Assembly (NCBI GenBank): GCA_964196275.1
Contig: CAXMSN010000068.1
Span: 1 to 12,846, forward strand
Direction of reading: 5' to 3'
From: UBA5794 sp964196275
GTDB taxonomy: Bacteria; Actinomycetota; Acidimicrobiia; Spongiisociales; UBA5794
DNA length: 12,846 nucleotides
Below are positions 7,030 through 12,846 of the stretch, piece by piece. The position numbers and the translations under genes are program-made. The notes beneath the pieces are model-generated. The model was given only the letters and a program-made list of their open reading frames with translations, was not told the origin of the DNA and ran no database searches. How positions within the stretch are numbered: position 1 is the first letter of the stretch; each line of letters begins with the position of its first letter.

Positions 7030-7083
7030 ACGGGCGTTGCACCAGCCAGCGGCCTCACCACCCACTGTCGACACAGCCATGGG

Positions 7084-7107
7084 TAGGGTCTTCGCATCGA
7101 CGGGAGG
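7084..7107 (+). promoter_or_regulatory. Candidate -10 box and Shine-Dalgarno of the M13 peptidase gene
   Basis: TAGGGT (7084-7089) is a TANNNT box. GGGAGG (7102-7107) lies 6 nt before the GTG at 7114 and is the strongest ribosome-binding site of the window, which fixes that start. The implied leader is about 18 nt. A -35 is not obvious. Confidence 0.45.
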
Positions 7108-7113
7108 CACCCA

Positions 7114-9105
7114 GTGACCAGCACATCATCCACTCCGATCGTCTCAAGCGACGACCCTGTTTTCCGCCCGGCGGACATGGACACATCCGAAACGCCGAAG
7201 ACCGACTTCTGGCGCTTCGCCAACGGCGGCTGGATCGATACCAACCCGGTTCCTCCTGAGTACGGGGCGTGGAGCGCATTCCACGAACTACACGAACGCA
7301 ATGAAGAGATCCTGCACGCGCTTCTCGAGCAAGCCGTCGCCGAAGGCGGAGAGGAAGGTTCACCGTCGCGCGTCGTTGGTGACTTCTACGCATCCGGTAT
7401 GGACGCCGATGCGATCGAGACTCTTGGAATCGAGCCCATCCAGCAGTGGCTCGACCTCATCGAGAGCATCGGCAACGAAGCAGACCTGCGGGCGAGCTTT
7501 GCGTCCCTCATGCCAATCGGCGTCGGCATCGGCTGGTCATGGATGGTTGAGCCCGACAGGAGCGACACCACCCGAAACCTGCTCTACATCGGCCAAGGCG
7601 GAATCGGCCTCCCGGACCGCGACTACTACTTCCGCGACGATGAGCAATCCACGGAACTTGCTGAGGCGTACCGGACACATGTCGCTGCGATGTTCGAACT
7701 CCTCGGCCGGTCGAAGGATGACGGAGCGCAGGCAGCAGAGACCATCTGGAATATCGAGCTGCGGCTCGCCGAGGCGTCCTACACGGCTGTCCAGCAGCGG
7801 GACGTCGAACTCACGACGAACATGTTCACGCGTGCCGAACTCGCACAGCTGAGCCCGGCCGCCGACATCAACGCGTGGATCGACACCATCGGCGCAGGGG
7901 ACGAGATCAATCTCAACATCGACAATCCAGGGTTCTTCTCAGCCCTCGATGAGATGATCGGCGACGTCTCCATCGACGATTGGAAGACGTACATCACTTG
8001 GCACCTCGTCATCTCGACAGCCAACTCCCTTCCGTCTCGTTTCGAGGATGAAGCGTTCTCGTTCTGGGGCACGAAGGTCGGAGGCCAGAAGGTCCAGAAA
8101 GAGCGATGGAAGCGCGTGCTCGCGGCAGCGACCGGAAGCATCGGACAGATGGTCTCCCAACTCTATGTAAAGGACAACTTCCCTGCGGAGTCGAAGGTTC
8201 GGATGGAGGATCTCGTAGACAAGATCCTCGTCCAGATGAGGCACAGCATCGAGACCGCCGATTGGATGGGCGACGACACAAAGGCGCAGGCTCTCCGCAA
8301 ACTCGACGGTTTCGGATACAAGATTGGGTACCCCGACGAGTGGAGGGACTACTCGGCTCTCACGATCAACACCTCCGGGTGGCTGGCGAACAGGCTTGCG
8401 GCAAGAACGTTCGAGTTCAATCGAAACATCAGCGCACTCGGAGCGCCGATCGACCCTCACGAGTGGCTTCTCCCCCCTCACATCGTCAACGCCTACTACT
8501 GGCCGGAACGGAACGAGATCGTGTTCCCCGCAGGGATCCTCCAAGAACCGTTCTTCGTTAGGGATGCAGACGACGCCGTCAATTTCGGTGCAATCGGCGT
8601 GGTGATCGGCCACGAGGTCACCCACGGCTTCGACGACAAAGGAAGCCTGTTCGATGCCGACGGGCACCTCCGCAACTGGTGGGACGACGCAGACCGCCAG
8701 GAGTTCGAAAAGCGGGCCCAAGTCATCTCGGAGCAGTTCAGCGAGTACGAGGTCGAGGAAGGGCTCAACGTCAACGGTGATCTGACGCTCGGCGAGAACA
8801 TCGCCGACCTTGCCGGGCTGACCCTCTCGATCGCCGCCCTCAAAGACATCGTCGCAAGTGATGGGGACGCCGAAGTCGGTGGGCTCTCCGCTGAACAGCG
8901 GTTCTTCCTGTCGTACGCACGGGTCTGGCGGGGCAACACGACACCCGAGTACCTCCGTCTCATCGTCAACAGTGACCCCCACTCACCCGGCGAGTTCAGG
9001 GTCCGGGGCCCCCTTGCGAACCTCACCGAGTTCGCCGAAGCCTTCGACATCCCAGACGACGCACCAACTATGCGTCCGCCGGGGGCAAGGGCAAAGGTCT
9101 GGTAG
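7114..9105 (+). CDS. M13 family zinc metallopeptidase (PepO/neprilysin type)
   Basis: This zinc endopeptidase is expected to cleave oligopeptides. At 663 residues it has the normal length for bacterial M13 enzymes, with the N-terminal lid domain at about 20-420 and the catalytic domain at about 459-663. Visible active-site parts are NAYY (459-462, substrate backbone binding), HEVTH (H500, E501, H504), ENIAD (E561 as third zinc ligand, D565), and DPHSPGEFRVRG, where H623 and R629 keep the six-residue spacing of neprilysin His711 and Arg717. The enzyme therefore looks active. There is no signal peptide or N-terminal anchor, so it should be cytoplasmic. The family usually ends in a CxxW-type tail; here the end is GARAKVW, so the cysteine is missing. 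The GTG start follows GGGAGG by 6 nt. The gene stands alone, divergent from the cotransporter and convergent with the 62-residue antitoxin-like gene. Confidence 0.94.
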   Translation: MTSTSSTPIVSSDDPVFRPADMDTSETPKTDFWRFANGGWIDTNPVPPEYGAWSAFHELHERNEEILHALLEQAVAEGGEEGSPSRVVGDFYASGMDADAIETLGIEPIQQWLDLIESIGNEADLRASFASLMPIGVGIGWSWMVEPDRSDTTRNLLYIGQGGIGLPDRDYYFRDDEQSTELAEAYRTHVAAMFELLGRSKDDGAQAAETIWNIELRLAEASYTAVQQRDVELTTNMFTRAELAQLSPAADINAWIDTIGAGDEINLNIDNPGFFSALDEMIGDVSIDDWKTYITWHLVISTANSLPSRFEDEAFSFWGTKVGGQKVQKERWKRVLAAATGSIGQMVSQLYVKDNFPAESKVRMEDLVDKILVQMRHSIETADWMGDDTKAQALRKLDGFGYKIGYPDEWRDYSALTINTSGWLANRLAARTFEFNRNISALGAPIDPHEWLLPPHIVNAYYWPERNEIVFPAGILQEPFFVRDADDAVNFGAIGVVIGHEVTHGFDDKGSLFDADGHLRNWWDDADRQEFEKRAQVISEQFSEYEVEEGLNVNGDLTLGENIADLAGLTLSIAALKDIVASDGDAEVGGLSAEQRFFLSYARVWRGNTTPEYLRLIVNSDPHSPGEFRVRGPLANLTEFAEAFDIPDDAPTMRPPGARAKVW

Positions 9106-9144
9106 TCGCAACAGCGACAGAGAACGTGGAAGAAGGACAACGCC

Positions 9145-9158
9145 CGGACACAGGTCCG
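9145..9158. terminator. Weak hairpin between convergent genes
   Basis: CGGAC (9145-9149) and GTCCG (9154-9158) pair around a 4-nt loop in the 55-nt gap between the ends of the M13 gene and the antitoxin-like gene. The stem is only 5 bp and no T-run follows on either strand, so a terminator role is tentative. Confidence 0.2.
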
Positions 9159-9160
9159 TA

Positions 9161-9349
9161 CTATTCGTTGTCGCCCAAATCGTCGACGAAATCCTTGGCG
9201 GCCTCGGCGCCCTGGTCGACCTGATCGGAGTACTTTCCACCGGTCTTGTCGTCGACGACGTCAGCGACCTGGTCGATACCGCCCTCGACTGCTTCCTCGT
9301 TGTCCGCGACTACGTCCTTCGCCTTGTCGATGAAATCTCCGAGACCCAT
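9161..9349 (-). CDS. MT0933/Rv0909-type antitoxin-like small protein (62 aa)
   Basis: From the ATG at 9349 the product is 62 residues, acidic and predicted helical: MGLGDFIDKAKDVVADNEE, then GGIDQVADVVDDKTGGKYSDQVDQ, then an Ala/Asp tail. The pattern FIDKAKD...GID...DDKTGGKY is the signature of the family containing M. tuberculosis Rv0909 (MT0933_antitox), described as an antitoxin with the SRPBCC protein Rv0910. AGGAG (9356-9360) lies 6 nt before the ATG; the frame is open further upstream to 9499, but only this start has a ribosome-binding site and conserved sequence. No toxin gene flanks it: the neighbours are an M13 peptidase and a HerA-like ATPase. Many family members may be stand-alone stress proteins, so the antitoxin label should be read with care. 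Confidence 0.82.
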   Translation of the reverse strand: MGLGDFIDKAKDVVADNEEAVEGGIDQVADVVDDKTGGKYSDQVDQGAEAAKDFVDDLGDNE

Positions 9350-9428
9350 CTTTTGCTCCTTTTCTATACCAGACCACAGGGTAGCTCCAACGAGAACCAG
9401 CGGCCTCGAGCGCCATTCACGAAGGTGG

Positions 9429-9434
9429 TACGCT
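9429..9434 (+). promoter_or_regulatory. -10 box for a leaderless HerA-like transcript
   Basis: TACGCT fits TANNNT and ends 7 nt before the GTG at 9442, so the transcript would begin at or next to the start codon. A GAAGGTGG at 9421-9428 lies upstream of the box and would not be in such a message. Confidence 0.5.
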
Positions 9435-9441
9435 CGCTGTC

Positions 9442-11799
9442 GTGGAGAGCAAAAAGGGTCAGCTGTACTTGGGTCGCCTGTCTGACACGGACGAGCCATT
9501 TCTGTACAAGGCCAACACCCTCACCACACACGGCGTCATCGTGGGGATGACCGGATCGGGGAAGACGGGTCTCGGTGTCAACTTGCTCGAGGAGGCGCTG
9601 ATCAATGGAATACCGACGTTGATCCTGGATCCGAAGGGTGACATGGGGAACATCATGCTCACCTTCCCTGACTGCACGCCTGAAGACTTCGAGCCATGGA
9701 TAGACGAGGGCAAGGCCGCGCGCAAGGGCGTGACGCCTGGCGAACTTGCCGCTGCAACTGCCGCCAAGCGTAAGGCACAGTTACTCGAGCACGGGATCTC
9801 GCCCGAGCGTATGCATCGCCTCAAAGAGGGCGCAGAGGTGACGATCTATACACCCGGGTCGTCGGCAGGAGTCGGTCTGAACGTTCTGGGATCACTGGTG
9901 GCACCGAGTCTGGACTGGGGCACACAGGCCGAGATCATCCGAGATGAAATCGAGGGGTTCGTCTCATCCCTATTGGTCCTAGCGAGCGTCAACTCCGATC
10001 CGGTATCTGGGCCCGAACACATCCTTCTCTCAAGGATCATCGAGACCTGGTGGCGCCAGGGCAAAGATCTTGACCTGGCGACCCTGATCGGCCAGATCCC
10101 TAATCCACCGTTCCGGAAGCTCGGCGTATTCGAACTCGACGCGTTCCTTCCGAGCAAGAAGCGGATGGCCCTCGCTTTGCAACTCAACACGTTGCTGGCT
10201 TCACCTTCGTTCGCTTCATGGCTTGAAGGGGAGCCTCTCTCCATCGAGAGGCTGATCGGCGAATCCGACAAGACCAAGTGCGCCGTTGTGTACATGGCTC
10301 ACCTGACCGATCAGGAACGACAGTTCATGGTGACTCTGCTTCTGTCGAAATTGGTCACATGGATCAGAGGCCAGCCAGGAAGTCGAGAGCTGCGGGCGTT
10401 GGTCTACATGGACGAAGCATTCGGATACGCCCCACCAACCGCGGAGCCACCATCGAAGAAGCCCATCATGACCATCCTCAAGCAGGCGCGTGCCTTCGGA
10501 GTTGGACTGGTTCTGGTGACTCAGAATCCGGTGGACCTCGACTACAAGGCGATGTCGAATGCAGGGACCTGGATCGTCGGTCGTCTTCAAACGGACAACG
10601 ACAAGAAGCGGATCTTGGAAGGGATGCGATCGCTGCCGACGTCTGAAGCGATCATCAATCTCGACGAACGCATCTCCAGCCTCGAGAAACGCCAGTTCAT
10701 CATGCATACCGCGAAGCACTCGAGTCAGACCCTGTTCAAGCGACGCCGCTCGATGTGCTTCAGGCCGGGACCGCTCACGCGCGACCAGGTCACCTTCTTG
10801 ATGAGGGACCGGAAGGCTTCCACGCACGATGTGGCCCCGATCGGCGCAGAGACAGCGGCGAAACGAAACGCCGCGCCTGTGCTCGTCGTCGCTCCAGCGG
10901 TTGCTGATGGTGTGGATGTGGTGTATCTCGATCCAGCAGCAGCCTGGGCCGGTGATATCGGCGTCGACCCGACTGGCGCTAACTTGGCGCCGGCCGTGGC
11001 CGCAACGGTCCAACTTCTTTACGACGACAACCGTGCGGGGGTGAGCCATTCAGAAACCTACGAAGCGGTGATCTACCCCATCGACGGCGTGGTAGACGTC
11101 GCGGACGTCGCTTCGGTTGACCACGACGACCGAGACTTCAAACCCGAGCCTCCTGATGCGGCTTCGTATCAGGAGACCGATGTGAAGCTCCAGAACAAGA
11201 CGTTCTGGACAGGGCTGCAATCAGACCTCAAGTCGTATCTCGTCGCTCACCGCAAGGTCGAGGTCATGCATTGCCCTCCCCTGAAGCTTTACTCCCGCGT
11301 CGGAGAATCAGAAGGCGAGTTCCGCACGCGGTGCCAGAGCGCAGCCGACGGTGCTGCCGATGAGGCCATGGCCAAGCTCACCGACCGGTACCGGGCGCGG
11401 ATTGAGCGGGTAAAGACACAGATCTCGTCCGCCGACGCCCGCGTGCGAGAACTGTCAGGTGTGGCCGCGGCGAAACAACAGGACGAGCTCATGATGGGTG
11501 CTGGCGATCTGTTAGGCGCGCTCATGGGAGGCAGGAAGAGCTCGAATCCTTTGGGTAAGGCAGCGTCCCGCAGGTCAGCGTCTCGCAAAGCCCACTCAAG
11601 GGTCGAGTCGGCGGAGAGCAAGCTGAGCGCGAAACAACGGGATCTCGCAGATCTTGAGGACGAGCTCGCCGAATCAGTAGCAGAAATCGCTGACGAGCAC
11701 GATGCAATGATCGATTCCTTCACGTCAGTTACGATCGGCTTGGAAAGGACCGACATTCGGGTTGCCGATCTGAAGCTCGTGTGGGTGCCAGTCGACTGA
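9442..11799 (+). CDS. HerA/FtsK-type ATPase with C-terminal coiled-coil extension
   Basis: The 785-residue protein carries a HerA/DUF87-like motor: a short N-terminal beta segment (about 1-30), Walker A GMTGSGKT (35-42), the HerA-style ILDPKGDM (61-68), Walker B LVYMDEAF with D324 and E325, sensor VLVTQNP (357-363), and RLQTDNDKKR (381-390) with candidate arginine fingers. Hexameric translocation of DNA or another polymer is the known role of this fold. The rest is unusual. A less conserved region (about 450-600) is followed by two charged helical stretches (about 636-682 and 708-758) separated by a Gly-rich turn (GAGDLLGALMGG, 686-697), suggesting an antiparallel coiled-coil hairpin. I do not recognise this C-terminal module. 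No NurA nuclease, Sir2 or other known HerA partner is adjacent. The GTG start at 9442 is supported by the -10 box 7 nt upstream and by the proximity of the conserved N-terminus. Confidence 0.85.
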   Translation: MESKKGQLYLGRLSDTDEPFLYKANTLTTHGVIVGMTGSGKTGLGVNLLEEALINGIPTLILDPKGDMGNIMLTFPDCTPEDFEPWIDEGKAARKGVTPGELAAATAAKRKAQLLEHGISPERMHRLKEGAEVTIYTPGSSAGVGLNVLGSLVAPSLDWGTQAEIIRDEIEGFVSSLLVLASVNSDPVSGPEHILLSRIIETWWRQGKDLDLATLIGQIPNPPFRKLGVFELDAFLPSKKRMALALQLNTLLASPSFASWLEGEPLSIERLIGESDKTKCAVVYMAHLTDQERQFMVTLLLSKLVTWIRGQPGSRELRALVYMDEAFGYAPPTAEPPSKKPIMTILKQARAFGVGLVLVTQNPVDLDYKAMSNAGTWIVGRLQTDNDKKRILEGMRSLPTSEAIINLDERISSLEKRQFIMHTAKHSSQTLFKRRRSMCFRPGPLTRDQVTFLMRDRKASTHDVAPIGAETAAKRNAAPVLVVAPAVADGVDVVYLDPAAAWAGDIGVDPTGANLAPAVAATVQLLYDDNRAGVSHSETYEAVIYPIDGVVDVADVASVDHDDRDFKPEPPDAASYQETDVKLQNKTFWTGLQSDLKSYLVAHRKVEVMHCPPLKLYSRVGESEGEFRTRCQSAADGAADEAMAKLTDRYRARIERVKTQISSADARVRELSGVAAAKQQDELMMGAGDLLGALMGGRKSSNPLGKAASRRSASRKAHSRVESAESKLSAKQRDLADLEDELAESVAEIADEHDAMIDSFTSVTIGLERTDIRVADLKLVWVPVD

Positions 11800-11945
11800 G
11801 AGTCAAGGTGACGGCCGTCCACTGCCCAAGCCGGCGACCTTGATCCCTGGACCCGGCGTGGTTGCATGTCCGACATGGTCCTTGCGGGCCGCCATGCGGC
11901 TACCGAGAATCTCGCATTGACTGCAGTCGGGGAACCGGCCGAGAA
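11800..11945. other. Intergenic stretch between convergent genes
   Basis: These 146 nt separate the ends of the HerA-like and NfuA-like genes. They hold a 10-bp palindrome GACGGCCGTC (11810-11819), a 13-bp inverted repeat CATGTC-C-GACATG (11865-11877), and a hairpin GCCGC-CAT-GCGGC (11888-11900). None has a T-run, so a classic terminator is not evident. No gene with acceptable start signals was seen. Confidence 0.5.
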
Positions 11946-12581
11946 CTACTTCTTCGAGCTCTCGTAGTAGGGGTTGTCGCCCTGGGCGTGGTCGGTGACG
12001 TCGATGACCTTGAGGACCTCGGGGACGAGGTCCAGGATCGTTGACTCGATGCCCTGGGACAGTGTGACGGTCGCCATTCCACAGCCGACGCAACCGCCGC
12101 CCAGGCGGACGTAGGCCGTAGCGTCCTCCACGGCGACGAGTTCGACGCTGCCACCGTGCGACGCGATCGAAGGGTTGATCGCCTCGTCGATGACCTGGAT
12201 CACCTTCTCGGCCACAGAGCCGGTGAGGTCACCCTGTGCCATGGCTGTTGCAATCGCGGGGCTTGGCGTATTCGGATTGTCGATCGTGAGACCGGGTTGT
12301 AGCAAGTTCTTCGACTTGCCGAGCGATGCACCCGTCAGCTTCTCGACGTCGGCCTCCGACACGATCACCGCAAGCGACCCGTCGTCGAAGATGAGATCCG
12401 TATCAGCCGCAAGGTCGACACGCATGAAGGCAGTTCCGTATTTGAAACCACCGTCAGCAACGCCAGCGATGGAGATCACGAGGCCGAGATCAGCGGCATC
12501 CTGTTCCCGATCTCTTATGTCGAGGAGCATGGGAAGGACGTCTTCGTCAATTGAAACTATCGGCGTGTCTATGTTCGGCAT
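11946..12581 (-). CDS. nfuA: NfuA-like Fe-S cluster carrier protein
   Basis: The 211-residue product has two parts. The C-terminal NifU domain (about 120-195) holds the CxxC cluster site GGGCVGCGMATVTL, with C164 and C167 binding a bridging [4Fe-4S] cluster in a dimer, and ends in DHAQGDNPYY, a tail common in actinobacterial homologues. The N-terminal part (about 1-105) resembles an A-type (IscA/HesB-like) carrier domain but contains no cysteine, as in the degenerate domain of E. coli NfuA, where it serves target binding. The expected role is delivery of Fe-S clusters to apoproteins in the cytoplasm. The ATG at 12581 is preceded at 7 nt by a TACCAT box and lacks a Shine-Dalgarno, so a leaderless transcript is likely. 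No suf or isc gene is in the window. The gene is divergent from an ATP-grasp gene across 55 nt. Confidence 0.88.
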   Translation of the reverse strand: MPNIDTPIVSIDEDVLPMLLDIRDREQDAADLGLVISIAGVADGGFKYGTAFMRVDLAADTDLIFDDGSLAVIVSEADVEKLTGASLGKSKNLLQPGLTIDNPNTPSPAIATAMAQGDLTGSVAEKVIQVIDEAINPSIASHGGSVELVAVEDATAYVRLGGGCVGCGMATVTLSQGIESTILDLVPEVLKVIDVTDHAQGDNPYYESSKK

Positions 12582-12588
12582 TCACGAG

Positions 12589-12594
12589 ATGGTA
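12589..12594 (-). promoter_or_regulatory. -10 box for a leaderless nfuA transcript
   Basis: The reverse strand reads TACCAT, a TANNNT box ending 7 nt before the ATG at 12581. The gap (CTCGTGA) has no Shine-Dalgarno, so transcription probably starts at the start codon. Confidence 0.55.
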
Positions 12595-12624
12595 CGGGTC
12601 GCCGCACACGTACCCGCACGAAGC

Positions 12625-12630
12625 CATGAT
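12625..12630 (+). promoter_or_regulatory. Candidate -10 box of the ATP-grasp gene
   Basis: CATGAT matches four of six bases of TATAAT and ends 6 nt before the ATG at 12637. The intervening GGAGCC could also be read as a Shine-Dalgarno, but only 2 nt separate GGAG from the start, which is too close. Confidence 0.35.
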
Positions 12631-12636
12631 GGAGCC

Positions 12637-12846
12637 ATGACAACTGTCGTCATCGTCACAAGCTGCGAGAGCTACCGCACCGCCGACTTCGTCGCGGCCG
12701 CCAGAACCCTCAGGCTCGACACTGTGATCGCCACGGACGCAGACTCACCGTTCGCCGATCCCGAACGTCAGATCCTCGTGGATCTGGACGACCCTGCGAG
12801 AGCAGCGAGCGCTATCACGTCGAAGGTTCCTGACGCGTCAGCTGTT
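12637..12846 (+). CDS. ATP-grasp domain protein, N-terminal fragment
   Basis: The ATG at 12637 opens a frame of exactly 70 codons that runs off the window. The N-terminus, MTTVVIVTSCESYRTADFVAAARTL, has the beta strand, SYRTADF and helix pattern of the pre-ATP-grasp domain of carboxylate-amine ligase-like proteins, where a Rossmann-like fold precedes the ATP-grasp fold. The following segment (DTVIATDADSPF...ILVDLDDPARAASAI) continues that fold. The catalytic ATP-grasp part lies outside the window, so the substrate cannot be stated. The gene is divergent from nfuA. It falls below usual ORF listing only because it is cut by the window edge. Confidence 0.7.
   Translation, partial: MTTVVIVTSCESYRTADFVAAARTLRLDTVIATDADSPFADPERQILVDLDDPARAASAITSKVPDASAV

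Noticed and set aside
7939..8982. A 347-codon open frame on the minus strand opposite the M13 peptidase gene
   Set aside because: The length is notable, but the peptidase frame carries every catalytic motif. The antisense product shows no domain and is a codon-bias shadow.
9363..9390. TTGGAG-16-TATAGA as a promoter for the antitoxin-like gene (minus strand)
   Set aside because: The TATAGA is preceded by TG and looks attractive, but the transcript would start near 9356 and cut off the AGGAG Shine-Dalgarno at 9356-9360. The -35 also matches only three bases. The true promoter of this gene remains unassigned.
11803..11893. A 30-codon minus-strand frame ending in a Gly/Pro-rich stretch that recalls PAAR-like proteins
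   Set aside because: There is no Shine-Dalgarno or TANNNT box before its ATG, the resemblance rests on a few Gly and Pro residues, and no secretion gene is nearby.
1..12846. Search for tRNA or rRNA genes, IS ends, CRISPR repeats and prophage genes
   Set aside because: No cloverleaf-like sequence, transposase motif, regular spaced repeat or phage structural gene was recognised by eye. A covariance-model scan could still reveal a small RNA.

Overview
The window looks like chromosomal DNA of a high-GC Gram-positive, an actinobacterium in the broad sense. The reasons are GC-rich codon use, GTG starts, a small protein of the Rv0909/MT0933 family (known mostly from actinobacteria), and several genes that seem to be transcribed without a leader from TANNNT -10 boxes. 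Acidimicrobiia or a related class is a guess; no rRNA or other marker is present. No tRNA, IS element, CRISPR array or prophage gene was seen. This reads as core or housekeeping-like sequence rather than a genomic island.

Layout. 1-1250: a minus-strand pair, a tandem-GNAT acetyltransferase followed by the first 50 codons of an MFS-type transporter. 1278-3243: a plus-strand unit of an ABC-F (Uup-like) ATPase and a 63-residue membrane protein, ending in a GC-rich hairpin. 3250-3445: a 46-residue two-helix membrane protein on the minus strand with its own promoter and Shine-Dalgarno. 3484-4656: a metal-dependent amidohydrolase of the prolidase/imidazolonepropionase-like group. 4662-6932: a minus-strand cation-chloride cotransporter (bacterial NKCC/KCC-like). 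7084-9105: a cytosolic M13 (PepO/neprilysin-type) metallopeptidase, divergent from the transporter. 9161-9349: a 62-residue MT0933-type 'antitoxin' without a toxin partner. 9429-11799: a HerA/FtsK-type ATPase with a long C-terminal coiled-coil extension. 11946-12581: an NfuA-like Fe-S carrier. 12637-12846: the start of an ATP-grasp protein, divergent from nfuA.

The genes do not form one pathway. Most are single-gene units arranged divergently or convergently. The amidohydrolase and the M13 peptidase could both act on peptides, but nothing in the layout links them. The most useful sequence-level observations are: identical TACGCT boxes placed 6-7 nt before the start codons of two genes, with similar boxes at nfuA and possibly others; a probable CTG start for the acetyltransferase; a two-helix miniprotein below normal gene-finding length; a bacterial cation-chloride cotransporter that keeps the Na+-site serine pair; and a HerA-like ATPase with an unexplained C-terminal module, divergent from an orphan 'antitoxin'. 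I see no clear new multi-gene system; the HerA-like gene is the best candidate for undescribed biology.
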